A DNA stretch of 8,782 nt from contig JAFGIZ010000129.1 of NCBI GenBank assembly GCA_016929365.1, positions 1 to 8,782 on the forward strand, read 5' to 3'. The notes under the pieces are model-generated. The model saw only the letters and a list, made by a program, of their open reading frames with translations. It was not told the origin of the DNA and searched no databases. The translations under genes and the position numbers were made by a program. This document shows, one piece after another, positions 1 to 8,231 of this stretch. Positions within the stretch are counted from its first letter, which is position 1. Every line of letters begins with the position of its first letter. Origin of the DNA: Lentisphaerota bacterium. Its GTDB lineage: Bacteria > Verrucomicrobiota > Kiritimatiellia > UBA8416 > JAFGIZ01.

Positions 1-3000
1 ACCGCACAATAAGAACCTCTTGCGCGTCCAGCTCCAGGACCCGGTTCCAGTCCACGGGCCGCCGGGTCAACAGGTCCGTCCCGCTTTCAGGCCTGCCGCC
101 CGGCCAGTCCCGCAGCAGAACCCGCGCCGCTGCGTCGCCGCGGTTGGCCAGGTAGACCCACCGGACCCCGCCGTTCTCCGCCAGGCGCACCTCGATCGCT
201 TCCGCCGGTGCCCCGTCCGGCCCCGCCGCAAACGGCCCGTCGAGAAAGGCGGCCAACGTCGGCGGGTGCGGTCCGACCGTCACGGCGCCCGCCCCCAGGT
301 CATGCTGCCCCTGCCTCCCGGCGCAACGCCGCATATCCAGCCCCGCGGAACGGTGTGCACGACCGTACGGATCATGCTGCAATGCCGGCCGGGTCAGCCA
401 CAACGTGCCGCCGCGGCGGACCCATTCGGCCAGGCAGGTCATCTCGTCCGCCGTGAGCGCATCCGCCGCGCCGCCGGCCACAAAGTCCGCCCCGGCCAGG
501 GTTTCGGCGGAAAGCCGGCCCGCCATGACAAACCGTACGCCGCGCGCATTGCGTGCAAGCCGTTCGTAGACGGCCTGCAGGTCATCCATATAGGCGCTGC
601 CCCGGCGCAGGTGCGTGTTGAGATCGTACAGGATCCGGCAACGGCCGCCGTCCAGGTTTGCGAACCGGCTCAACGGTTCGGCCGCCGCGCGTATTTTCCA
701 GGCGCCTTGCGCCACGGCGTCCAGCGTCATGGCATAACGCGTCATACTCTGTTCGGCGCCGTTACTCAGGGACGCCCAGTCCTTCCGGCGCCAGTTCCAG
801 ATCGCGCCGAAGGCAATGCCGTGTGCCGCACCCTCGAGCATGCGCCGCTGAATCAAGCCCGGATTCCGCACCGTGCCGGGCCCTTGCAGAATATGCCACT
901 CCGCGTTGATGACCGCCGCCCCGGGTTTCAGGCTCTTGAGGTAATCCAGCCACATGCGATCGCTGCCGTCCGTTCCGATCTGGGTCTGGGCCCGGGGCAC
1001 CACGCTCTGTTCGTTGAGCATCGCATAACCGAAATGCTCCGGGTGCCCCATGAGTTTCAAGGTCACGCTCAAATCGGGATAGACAGTCCGGATCCGGTCC
1101 TTGAGCCCAGCGAAAAACCGGGTTTCCACGTCGCTCCGGAAGCGGTGCCAATCATACAGTGCGCCGGCCGTCCCGGCCGCGCCGCCGGCGTCCTCCACAT
1201 CCGACGGCCGGATCGCCCCGAACGCGGTGTACTGCGTGCCCCAGGCGGCATTCAGCGCCGCGGGCGTTCCGTACCGCGTTTCCAGCCACTCCGCAAACCG
1301 CTTGCTGTAACCCGGCGCTTCCGGACCGGCAACGTGGTTGGGCTCGTTCGCGGTCTCCACGTTGATCACATGGACCTGCCCCTCAAGGATCGGAAGGACC
1401 CTCTCGTACCAGTCCGCATAAAGCTGTGTCGTGGCGGGAGACAGGATGTTCCAGGGCAGCATGGAAGACCCCGTGTACGCGTCCCGTGCGGCCGCGTACG
1501 CGTCCGGCAGCGGATCGGGCGGGTAGTGTCCGGACAGCAGCAGGTTGGCGGCCATACCGGCTTGACGCGTTTCGGCCAGGAACCGTTCCGTTTCCGCCCG
1601 CCCGGCCTCCGCCGCGGCGGAATCGTCGAACCAGTCTTTCAAACACGCCTGAATCGACGCGGCGTTGAAGCCCAGCCGGGCCGTGATCCGGGCATCGTGA
1701 GGCCTGACCCGCTCGGACCAGCCGATCCCGCCCACCAGCAGCAACGGGTGCCCGTCCTGGCGGATGGCGCCGCCTTCCAGGCGAACCGGGCGGTCGGGCC
1801 GGTACGACCGCACGGTCTCCGTCACGGCGGGGACGGACTCCGCCTCGGCCAGCTCCCGCTGCGCGCGGTCGAGGATCGCCGCCACCTGGTCGAGATTCTC
1901 GAAAGCCTTCGTATAAGCCCGTTGACGGTCGAAATCGTCCTCGATAAAGCCGTTGTCCTGCAGAAACAACCGGGCTACGGCCAGGCCGGCATCGGCCAGG
2001 TGCGGCGCGTTGCCGCGGGCGATCCGTTCATCACGGACGGCTTCCAGATCGTGCATGCGGCGCAGCAACCGGCGCCGCGCGCGGGTCAGACCGCCTCGGT
2101 CGTAAAGCCGGAGGGAAAGCGGCTGCCCGGTTTCCGCCAGGACCGCGCCGCCGGCTTCCCGGATCCGAACCGCCATGTCCACGGTCCCGCCGCCGACAGC
2201 CTCCAACAGCCCTTCCGCCGTGACGTCGATTCGCGTATACGGGGGATGCAGACGGACGGCCTCCCGGGCCTCCCTGGTCTTGCGTCCCGCCGTGAAGGTC
2301 AGCTGCAGCTCGCACGCGGCCGCCTCGCCAACCTGCAGCTCGACCGTGAAACACACCGGATCGCCCCCCGCGCGCTGTAACGGGGAATGCAGAACCAGGC
2401 AGGCCGGTCCCGCCGGGGGAGCCGTCCGCAGCGCGGCAACGGCAAGGGTTGTCAGCGGATCCGGGCGGGGCACAAACCGCATGCGGTCGATCAACAGCCG
2501 CACGGGTCGGTCGTGCGGCACGCCGTCCTGCCGGACGCGCAGATCGAAGCGCAAGGTGTCGATGCTCGGCCGAACCGGGCGCACCGGGATGCTGACCGTC
2601 TGCCAGGCGCCCGTCGTGACGACGCCCAGCGGACTCCAGGTGGCCGGGATCACCCCGAGGCCGTCTCCCGATCCGAACCGGGCCGTAATCCGGAACGGAA
2701 CCGGATCGAGCGCCATGACGTCGACCTCGATCCGCTGCACGCCGTCAATGACCAGCCACGGATCCAGCGGGCGCTGCCAGAACACCCACTGCGGGGCCGC
2801 CGGGTTTTCCTTGTTGAGCTGCATCCACAACTCGATCGCGTGTCCCGGCCGGCCGGGCGCCGGCACCCGCCGCACCCCTCCGCGATGCCCTCCCACAGCC
2901 CCGTAAAAACCCCATCCGCCGGCATCTTCCAGTTCCAGCACGGATTCCGGGTACACGTACGGGCCGGCGAGATACGCCGCCTCGTCCGCGTGCCGGACGT

Positions 3001-3106
3001 CGGTCGCCACGGTTACCGTATTACTTTGCCCCCGGGCGGCCAGGGCGCAAAACGGCAGGATCCAGAGACACGCCGGCAGGCACACGCATAGGGCCCGCAG
3101 CGTCAT
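1..3106 (-). CDS. Secreted GH42-like (clan GH-A) glycoside hydrolase, 3' end cut by window edge
   Basis: I translated this frame by hand from the ATG at 3106-3104; it stays open for 1035 codons to the window edge. The protein starts with a signal peptide (MTLRALCVCLPACLWILPF, Ala-rich c-region near residue 25). A jelly-roll-like beta domain follows at about 55-205, a second beta-rich stretch to about 335, and a helical linker at about 340-425 with the motif FIEDD (387-391). A TIM barrel begins near 441 (RQDGHPLLLVGG). The clan GH-A acid/base motif NEP is at 587-589 (Glu588). It is followed by FAEWL and RYGTPAALNAAWGT (604-624), which is typical of GH42 beta-galactosidase-like enzymes. The likely nucleophile is Glu736 in INAEWH, and the beta-8 motif is AIWNW. 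An amidotransferase-like domain (about 823-905) and C-terminal strands end the read part. The last residues (LELDAQEVLIVR) match the near-terminal region of the upstream paralogue, so only a few codons are missing. Signal peptide and motifs imply an exported retaining glycosidase; the substrate is unknown. The start lies one base after the upstream stop, with GGGAG at 3121-3117. Confidence 0.85.
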   Translation of the reverse strand, partial: MTLRALCVCLPACLWILPFCALAARGQSNTVTVATDVRHADEAAYLAGPYVYPESVLELEDAGGWGFYGAVGGHRGGVRRVPAPGRPGHAIELWMQLNKENPAAPQWVFWQRPLDPWLVIDGVQRIEVDVMALDPVPFRITARFGSGDGLGVIPATWSPLGVVTTGAWQTVSIPVRPVRPSIDTLRFDLRVRQDGVPHDRPVRLLIDRMRFVPRPDPLTTLAVAALRTAPPAGPACLVLHSPLQRAGGDPVCFTVELQVGEAAACELQLTFTAGRKTREAREAVRLHPPYTRIDVTAEGLLEAVGGGTVDMAVRIREAGGAVLAETGQPLSLRLYDRGGLTRARRRLLRRMHDLEAVRDERIARGNAPHLADAGLAVARLFLQDNGFIEDDFDRQRAYTKAFENLDQVAAILDRAQRELAEAESVPAVTETVRSYRPDRPVRLEGGAIRQDGHPLLLVGGIGWSERVRPHDARITARLGFNAASIQACLKDWFDDSAAAEAGRAETERFLAETRQAGMAANLLLSGHYPPDPLPDAYAAARDAYTGSSMLPWNILSPATTQLYADWYERVLPILEGQVHVINVETANEPNHVAGPEAPGYSKRFAEWLETRYGTPAALNAAWGTQYTAFGAIRPSDVEDAGGAAGTAGALYDWHRFRSDVETRFFAGLKDRIRTVYPDLSVTLKLMGHPEHFGYAMLNEQSVVPRAQTQIGTDGSDRMWLDYLKSLKPGAAVINAEWHILQGPGTVRNPGLIQRRMLEGAAHGIAFGAIWNWRRKDWASLSNGAEQSMTRYAMTLDAVAQGAWKIRAAAEPLSRFANLDGGRCRILYDLNTHLRRGSAYMDDLQAVYERLARNARGVRFVMAGRLSAETLAGADFVAGGAADALTADEMTCLAEWVRRGGTLWLTRPALQHDPYGRAHRSAGLDMRRCAGRQGQHDLGAGAVTVGPHPPTLAAFLDGPFAAGPDGAPAEAIEVRLAENGGVRWVYLANRGDAAARVLLRDWPGGRPESGTDLLTRRPVDWNRVLELDAQEVLIVR

Positions 3107-3107
3107 G

Positions 3108-6100
3108 TCATCCGCTCTCCCTGGAACGGCCGGCCAACAAGACGAACTCCAGGGAGCCCAGCTCGAGCTCCGGTGCTGCGTCGCGCCCCGTCAGGAGGTC
3201 CCTGGCGCCGGCGAACGCGTCGGGAACCTGCACCCGTGCCGGGTTGTGGCCCATGTTCAGCAGGAAGAGATAACGGCGGCCCGCGTCATCAACGGCGGCC
3301 CGCCATTCCACAGTCGGAAACGTCAGGCCGTTGTCAACGACCGGACGATGCGGCGCGTTCACGCCCGCCTGCCTCAGATACGGCACCACGGCGGCCCGCG
3401 CTTCCTCGGCCGTGGCGAACCCGCGCATGCGCGTAACGTGCTCCATCTCCGGAAACGGCGCAACCGCCACGCCCTGGGGGGTATGCGTAAAACACCGCCC
3501 CACCAGCAGCACGCGCCCGCCGGTCTTCGCAAAGGCCTGCACGGCCTCGCGCGTCGCGGGCGCGACATGCGAGCTGTTGGGAACCAGCAGGGGCGTATCA
3601 CGCCGGATCCTGCCCTGCTGCAGCATGCGTTCCGTGACGTAGCCGACTTTCAGGCCTTCGAAATAGATCGCTTCGTAGAGCAAATCCGTTTGAGCGCGTT
3701 GCGACAGCGTCACGTCGTTCTCGCGGCCGCCGTGCGGTGAGCTCGCGTTGGAATACATCAGAACGACGTCGCAGGGCGCATCCTGGAACGCAACGATGGC
3801 CGGCGCGGTGCGCTGGAGATCCAGCGCCGCGGCGGCGCTGTCCAGGAGCACGTTGGCGTCCAGCAGCAAGGTGGCGCCGATGCTCGGGTTGCGGACCCAT
3901 ACCCAGGCGTAGCTGCCGTTCAAGCCGTGCAGGTACGCCTGGAAATAGATCGCGCGGGACCAGTTCGCGGGGTAAATCTTGCGCCGGTTCGTGTAGTGAA
4001 ACTCCCCGTCGCAGAGCGGGCGATCACCCGCAATGCTCTCCATCAGGTCGTAGTAGCCCCCCAGCCAGGTAATGGTATCCATGGCGTACCGGTCGCTGTG
4101 ATAGGTCCCCGAGGTGTCGCACGACACGATATCCATGCAGTCCGCGTCCAGTTCCGGATCGATGGCGTGCTCGTAGTAGGCGCCGGCGTCCCGGAATGTC
4201 CATACGTATGGATAGCCCGTAACCTTGGCCTCCGGGTCGTATTTGCGGATGATGTCCGCCGCCCAGGCCAGCCCCCGGGCGATGATGACCTGGCGTACCC
4301 GCGTATAGTCATAGCGCCCCGCCGCATGCTCCGGCAGCGCGTCGGGAAACGGCACGTCCGCAAAGGACCCGTAGGCCGTTCCGTAAAGCGCATTAAGCGC
4401 CTCGATATCGGCGTAGGAGGACCGCAGGTGCCCGACCCAGATGTCACGATGATGCCCGGCGTCGTAAAGCGGAGGGAAACGCTGCGCTTCGACGGAGATC
4501 GTGTAATCAAAGGTGCGGCCCCGGGTCGCGGCGAGAATCAGGCGCCGCGCATAATGCTCGTAAATGTCGTGGAACGCGTCCAGCGTCAGGTCCCCCCGCC
4601 GGGAAGCGCCCCGCCAGACTTTGGCGGGCAGGAGCCCGATCCCGGCCGAGATATGCAACGCCTCGGCTTTTTTCAGAACGTCGCTTATGGGCCACAGCGG
4701 CTTTTCCTCCCCGGAAGCCAGCCGGCCGTCAGCGGTAAAGAAATGGTCCGCCGCAATGCCGATGCGGACTGCGTTATAGCCGGCCCCGGCAATAGCCTCG
4801 AGATCGCGGCGCACGCCCCAGGTATAGCCCAGCGGACCCGCCAGCAGCACCGGGCGGCCGTCAACCGTAAAATGCGCTCCCCGCGTTTCCACGCGCGCGT
4901 AATCGAGTTCCGGCACCCGCATCCAGTCCGGCATGCCGGCCGGGGAGTCCAGCCAACCCGTCAGGCGGTCCGCCGCCCGCCGGAGCGCCGCCCCGACCGC
5001 CTCGGCGTTGTGGAGGGCCAGTTCATAATTCTTTTCTTTTGCGTCCTCCTCGATAAACCCCTGGAAGAGTCCGGCAACGGTTTGGGCAGTACGCGCATAA
5101 TGCGTCTGGATGCCGCGCTCCGCCGCGCGCTCCATCAACGCATCGAGCCGCCGGGACTGCTCCGGGATCGCGGCCTTCAGCGCCTGCAGCCGGGCGGTGT
5201 CGCTGCGGACGAAGCTGTGCTCGGCCAACACGCGGCCGTCTTCCCCCTCCACGCGGATCGCGTAGCGGCCCGGCGCCAGCCCGGCGGTGGGTACGGTCAC
5301 GGCGAAAGCGGAGGCGTCCGCGTCCACGGCGTGGAAAACATATTCCTCTTTCGCGGCGCCGCCGCGGGTCCGGAGCTGCGCCCGCGGCGTCATGCCCGCC
5401 GTGCCCGCCGCCGTCGGCATGAGGCGCATGTCCAGGCCTTCATCCCCCACGGTTCCGGCGGCGCTGATCAGCCAGCCCCCCGCTTCCCGCCCCGGGGAGG
5501 CTCGCGAAAAAACCATCTTGCCGAACAACGACGGGTTCTTTCCCTGCACGACCCCCGGGGTCCACTCCAGCGTCCGGTGTCCCTTCCGGTCCATATCCTG
5601 CAGCACCAGGGTAAACCCGATGCGGCGGCCGTCTTCCGGATTCCGCAGCGGCGCGAGCATCGAGAAATCGACGGCCGCCTCGTAAATCAAGCCGCCCCGG
5701 GGATTGGGTTCGATGGCCAGCGCAACATGCTCGGCGATACCCCGCGGCCAGCCCGACGAGCTGAACCACCGGTAGGTCAGCGGCTCGCCGTCGACCACGC
5801 CGAAACCGTACTCGTAATTGTCGTCGCCGTACCGGTTGCCCCCGTCGTCTTTAAGGTCAACGGCCCATTGAATACTGTCCTGCATGAAGATGCGGTGGGC
5901 CTCGTCCCGTGACGTCGCCTGGCACACGTCGTCGTCGCTGACCTCGATCCCCATGTACAGCGTGTCCCGGTCCCAGCACAAGCGGACCTTCGCCAGGGCG
6001 TCTTCCGGCCCGCCCCAGGTTCCCGATACCACCTGGTCCTGCGCACCCAGAATAAAAAACGGCACATCCGGCCAGTCGTCCAGGCGGCCGTCAATGGTCA

Positions 6101-6209
6101 ACGGCGTATCCGGGCCGAGCCGGTAACACGTGTACGTCGGCGCGTCCGCGCCGGCAGCAACGCTCAACGATACCGCCAGCGCCGGGAGACAGAAGAGAAA
6201 TCCGCGCAT
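3108..6209 (-). CDS. Secreted CBM9-like + GH42-like (clan GH-A) hydrolase with atypical acid/base motif
   Basis: A complete protein of 1033 residues. Residues 1-22 are a signal peptide (MRGFLFCLPALAVSLSVAAG). Residues about 30-236 form a CBM9-like carbohydrate-binding domain, seen in TIDGRLDDWPDVPF, VRLCWDRDTLYMGIEVSDDD and DSIQWAVDL. A beta segment runs to about 335. A helical linker (340-420) carries FIEED (385-389). The barrel starts near 444 (HFTVDGRPVLLAG). LRSSYADIEALNALYGTAY (595-613) corresponds to the GH42-type segment in the downstream paralogue. The probable nucleophile is Glu736 in DGEFH and the beta-8 motif is YAWVW (767-771). The acid/base site reads SVEAQRFP (572-579) instead of Asn-Glu-Pro; Glu574 is the best candidate. 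An amidotransferase-like domain (about 810-905) and a C-terminal beta domain ending LEFVLLAGR follow. A strong Shine-Dalgarno (GGAGGAG, 6222-6216) supports the start. It sits 33 bp after the LamG gene and one base before the next hydrolase, so the three are probably cotranscribed. Substrate is not inferable. If the acid/base is truly lost it may be a binding protein. Confidence 0.88.
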   Translation of the reverse strand: MRGFLFCLPALAVSLSVAAGADAPTYTCYRLGPDTPLTIDGRLDDWPDVPFFILGAQDQVVSGTWGGPEDALAKVRLCWDRDTLYMGIEVSDDDVCQATSRDEAHRIFMQDSIQWAVDLKDDGGNRYGDDNYEYGFGVVDGEPLTYRWFSSSGWPRGIAEHVALAIEPNPRGGLIYEAAVDFSMLAPLRNPEDGRRIGFTLVLQDMDRKGHRTLEWTPGVVQGKNPSLFGKMVFSRASPGREAGGWLISAAGTVGDEGLDMRLMPTAAGTAGMTPRAQLRTRGGAAKEEYVFHAVDADASAFAVTVPTAGLAPGRYAIRVEGEDGRVLAEHSFVRSDTARLQALKAAIPEQSRRLDALMERAAERGIQTHYARTAQTVAGLFQGFIEEDAKEKNYELALHNAEAVGAALRRAADRLTGWLDSPAGMPDWMRVPELDYARVETRGAHFTVDGRPVLLAGPLGYTWGVRRDLEAIAGAGYNAVRIGIAADHFFTADGRLASGEEKPLWPISDVLKKAEALHISAGIGLLPAKVWRGASRRGDLTLDAFHDIYEHYARRLILAATRGRTFDYTISVEAQRFPPLYDAGHHRDIWVGHLRSSYADIEALNALYGTAYGSFADVPFPDALPEHAAGRYDYTRVRQVIIARGLAWAADIIRKYDPEAKVTGYPYVWTFRDAGAYYEHAIDPELDADCMDIVSCDTSGTYHSDRYAMDTITWLGGYYDLMESIAGDRPLCDGEFHYTNRRKIYPANWSRAIYFQAYLHGLNGSYAWVWVRNPSIGATLLLDANVLLDSAAAALDLQRTAPAIVAFQDAPCDVVLMYSNASSPHGGRENDVTLSQRAQTDLLYEAIYFEGLKVGYVTERMLQQGRIRRDTPLLVPNSSHVAPATREAVQAFAKTGGRVLLVGRCFTHTPQGVAVAPFPEMEHVTRMRGFATAEEARAAVVPYLRQAGVNAPHRPVVDNGLTFPTVEWRAAVDDAGRRYLFLLNMGHNPARVQVPDAFAGARDLLTGRDAAPELELGSLEFVLLAGRSRESG

Positions 6210-6215
6210 GAAGCA

Positions 6216-6222
6216 CTCCTCC
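6216..6222 (-). promoter_or_regulatory. Strong Shine-Dalgarno for the CBM9/GH42-like gene
   Basis: GGAGGAG on the minus strand, with its GGAGG core 8 nt before the ATG at 6209. It is close to the ideal anti-16S complement and confirms the start. The whole 33-bp gap between the preceding stop (6243) and this gene holds this site and no terminator or promoter. Confidence 0.7.
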
Positions 6223-6242
6223 AGACGGCTTGCGCTGGCCGT

Positions 6243-8159
6243 TCAGCGCACGAAGATCAACGTGGCATGCGGCAGCCCGACCACCCCGTTGCCGCTCTCG
6301 TCCAGGACCAGGGTCAGCCGGTTCAGCTCGCCCGGCGTTCCGGACAATCCGCTCCGGTATTCCCAGGTGCGGCCGTCGCTGACTTTGCTCGCGGCGCCGG
6401 GACCGCGCCCGAAGACGTCCAGCACCGTCTGCGAGTCCAGGGCATCATAACCCCGTTCGTTCCCCAGCTCAAACAGCGCCTTCGCCTCGATGGCCGAAAG
6501 CTCAACGCCCCATGCGGCAAATTCGTCCAGGGTTCCCGTCAACGGGTTGTTGGGATTGGCGGAGGGATCGCGAAAGGCGCCGATCTTCATGCGCCGGTCG
6601 GCCGCGGTGCCCCAGGGCCCCATCACGCTGGCGGACGTATGCTCCATGCCGCTTATTGTGGAACCCGCGACCTCGTTGCCGTCGAGGTAGAACGTCATCC
6701 GTCCCGTGTTCTCCGCACCCGTCGTGGTCCGCCACGCGCAGAGCATATGATGCCAGTTGCCGTCGCGCCACGTGTCGATATCGGCTGTAGTGATGTTTAT
6801 TGAGTCGTAATCACCGTTTTCGTAGCTGTCCCGCATATAGAAGCGAGTCACCCCCGCGTTGCCGTAATTGAGAAACCATTCGAAATAGCAGTTGTTGCCT
6901 ACCGGCCCCAGCACCGAAAACAGGTCCGACGGGCCGGCGTATGTCGTCCTGATCCAGACCCCGATACTGCCGCTGTAAATGCCGCCGTCCGTCCCGTTCG
7001 GCCGCGCGCCGTCAACCATATCCACGTAATTCGTCTGCGCCTGGTCGAAGTCCAGCGCCTGGCCGAACTTGCCGGTTACGTACGTCGGGCCGTTGACCTC
7101 CGTACCGCCCGGCGCATTGCTGACGGCGTTGTCCGCGTTGCCGTCAAAGGGCAACAGGCTCAGCAGCAGGCTGCCTGCCTTGCGCACGCCGTTGCCCGAG
7201 GCGTCCATAATCACCGCGCCGCCGTCGTTAATGACCATGCCGATCATGTCGGCCCGGGGCGGCAGCCCCGCCGTATACATCCAGGTCGTCCCGTCCCCGG
7301 TCTGAGCCGATGTTCCCGGTCCCCCCAGGTAGATGTCGTCGAGAATCACCTTGTCCGCCGAGCCGTAACCCAGCTTGGCCCCGAGCTCGTACAGCATCCG
7401 CACCTCGTTTGACGAGAAGCGGGTATTCCAGCACGCCAGATCGTCGAGGTACCCGTCCATTCTCGTCAACAATCCATCCCGAAACGCGCCGATTTTCATC
7501 CGGTCCGCGACAGTCGTGCGCCATCCGCCCAGAACGGTCGTGGCATCGTGCTCGTTCTCGGTGTAACTGACCCCCTGCGCCTCGCCGTCGACATAGAACA
7601 CGACCGATCCGGTGTTGGTCTCGCCCGTTGTATTGGTCCATGTGCACATCAGATGATGCCATTCCCCGTTGCGCCAGGTGTCATTGTCGTCCATATAGGC
7701 CATCAAAGACTCATCGTTTCCGCCGCTGCCGCGCAGGTAGAGCCGCATTTTCCCCGCGCCATTGTTGTTGAGTACCCATTCGAAGTACCCGTTGCTCACC
7801 TCCCGGGTAGAGAAGATAGTCGCGCCGTCCGCCACGTCGGTTTTGATCCAGCACCCCATACTGCCCCCGTACACGCCGCCGGCGCCGTCCTGGGTGTTGG
7901 GCCGACCGACGTGCTCGGTATCGATATTCATGTCCACATAGTTGGTGTGCGCGCGGACAAAGTGCAGCGCCTGCCCGACCCGCCCCGGCACATTCGTCGG
8001 CCCGTTCACCAGCGTCCCGTCGGGCGCGTCGTCGATAGCATTCGTGATAACGGGGTAATTCTCGTCAAACGTGAACAGGCTGATCAAGTCGGCCCGCGCC
8101 GGCACACCGACAGCAATGACAGCCGCGATCACGCCATAAAATCCTGCGGCTGCTTTCAT
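6243..8159 (-). CDS. Secreted protein with two tandem LamG (concanavalin A-like) units
   Basis: About 638 residues. An in-frame ATG three codons upstream (8168) is also possible, but the start at 8159 has AAGGA at 8172-8168 with an 8-nt spacer and gives a conventional signal peptide beginning MKAAAGFYGVIAAVIAVGV. The mature protein is an internal duplication: unit 1 is about residues 25-330, unit 2 about 332-638. Each opens with LISLFTFD or LLSLLPFD, then VNGPT, a GQAL segment and TNYVDM. Each carries the LamG hallmark W-R-[ND]-G-x-W-H-H, then MKIGAFRD, and closes with DG-T-W-x-Y and a SGNGV strand pair. LamG domains commonly bind glycans or mediate adhesion, but no catalytic residues are evident. 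I see no membrane anchor, PEP-CTERM or T9SS sorting tail; it ends HATLIFVR. It is the first gene after the promoter and lies 33 bp before a CBM9/GH42-like gene, which suggests a secreted binding partner for polysaccharide capture. That role is inferred. Confidence 0.88.
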   Translation of the reverse strand: MKAAAGFYGVIAAVIAVGVPARADLISLFTFDENYPVITNAIDDAPDGTLVNGPTNVPGRVGQALHFVRAHTNYVDMNIDTEHVGRPNTQDGAGGVYGGSMGCWIKTDVADGATIFSTREVSNGYFEWVLNNNGAGKMRLYLRGSGGNDESLMAYMDDNDTWRNGEWHHLMCTWTNTTGETNTGSVVFYVDGEAQGVSYTENEHDATTVLGGWRTTVADRMKIGAFRDGLLTRMDGYLDDLACWNTRFSSNEVRMLYELGAKLGYGSADKVILDDIYLGGPGTSAQTGDGTTWMYTAGLPPRADMIGMVINDGGAVIMDASGNGVRKAGSLLLSLLPFDGNADNAVSNAPGGTEVNGPTYVTGKFGQALDFDQAQTNYVDMVDGARPNGTDGGIYSGSIGVWIRTTYAGPSDLFSVLGPVGNNCYFEWFLNYGNAGVTRFYMRDSYENGDYDSINITTADIDTWRDGNWHHMLCAWRTTTGAENTGRMTFYLDGNEVAGSTISGMEHTSASVMGPWGTAADRRMKIGAFRDPSANPNNPLTGTLDEFAAWGVELSAIEAKALFELGNERGYDALDSQTVLDVFGRGPGAASKVSDGRTWEYRSGLSGTPGELNRLTLVLDESGNGVVGLPHATLIFVR

Positions 8160-8167
8160 GGAACACA

Positions 8168-8177
8168 TCCTTTCCCT
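8168..8177 (-). promoter_or_regulatory. Ribosome-binding site deciding the LamG gene start
   Basis: The minus strand reads AGGGAAAGGA here. AAGGA (8172-8168) stands 8 nt before the ATG at 8159, a normal spacing. For the alternative ATG at 8168 only AGGG at 5 nt is available, and the purine-rich core would touch the start codon. This favours 8159, although the 8168 start cannot be excluded. Confidence 0.5.
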
Positions 8178-8192
8178 GCGGGCCGGACCCGC
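8178..8192 (-). promoter_or_regulatory. Leader hairpin directly upstream of the LamG gene ribosome site
   Basis: GCGGG-TCCGG-CCCGC forms a perfect 5-bp all-GC stem with a 5-nt loop. It lies inside the predicted leader and ends one base before the AGGGAAAGGA ribosome-site region. It has no following U-tract, so it is not a terminator. It could modulate ribosome access or mRNA stability; that is inference, and short GC stems arise by chance in DNA of this composition. Confidence 0.4.
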
Positions 8193-8203
8193 TTTAGAAT
8201 CTC

Positions 8204-8231
8204 TACATACGCGTTACTGCGCTTATATACG
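8204..8231 (-). repeat. Direct repeat CGTATRTA around the transcription start
   Basis: On the minus strand CGTATATA (8231-8224) and CGTATGTA (8211-8204) are repeated with starts exactly 20 bp apart, about two helical turns. The first copy overlaps the -10 box and the second lies just past the predicted start of transcription. The arrangement could bind a regulator, but two 8-bp copies with one mismatch may be chance. Confidence 0.25.

Noticed and set aside
20..2380. 786-codon plus-strand open frame
   Set aside because: Composition is Arg/Pro/Gly/His-rich with no domain, and it lies antisense to a motif-rich hydrolase frame. It results from high GC on the opposite strand.
2387..3740. Plus-strand frames at 2387-3091 and 3105-3740
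   Set aside because: Both are antisense to the hydrolase genes and show no motif or plausible ribosome site.
3927..5912. 661-codon plus-strand open frame
   Set aside because: Antisense to the CBM9/GH42-like gene, no recognisable motif, same shadow composition.
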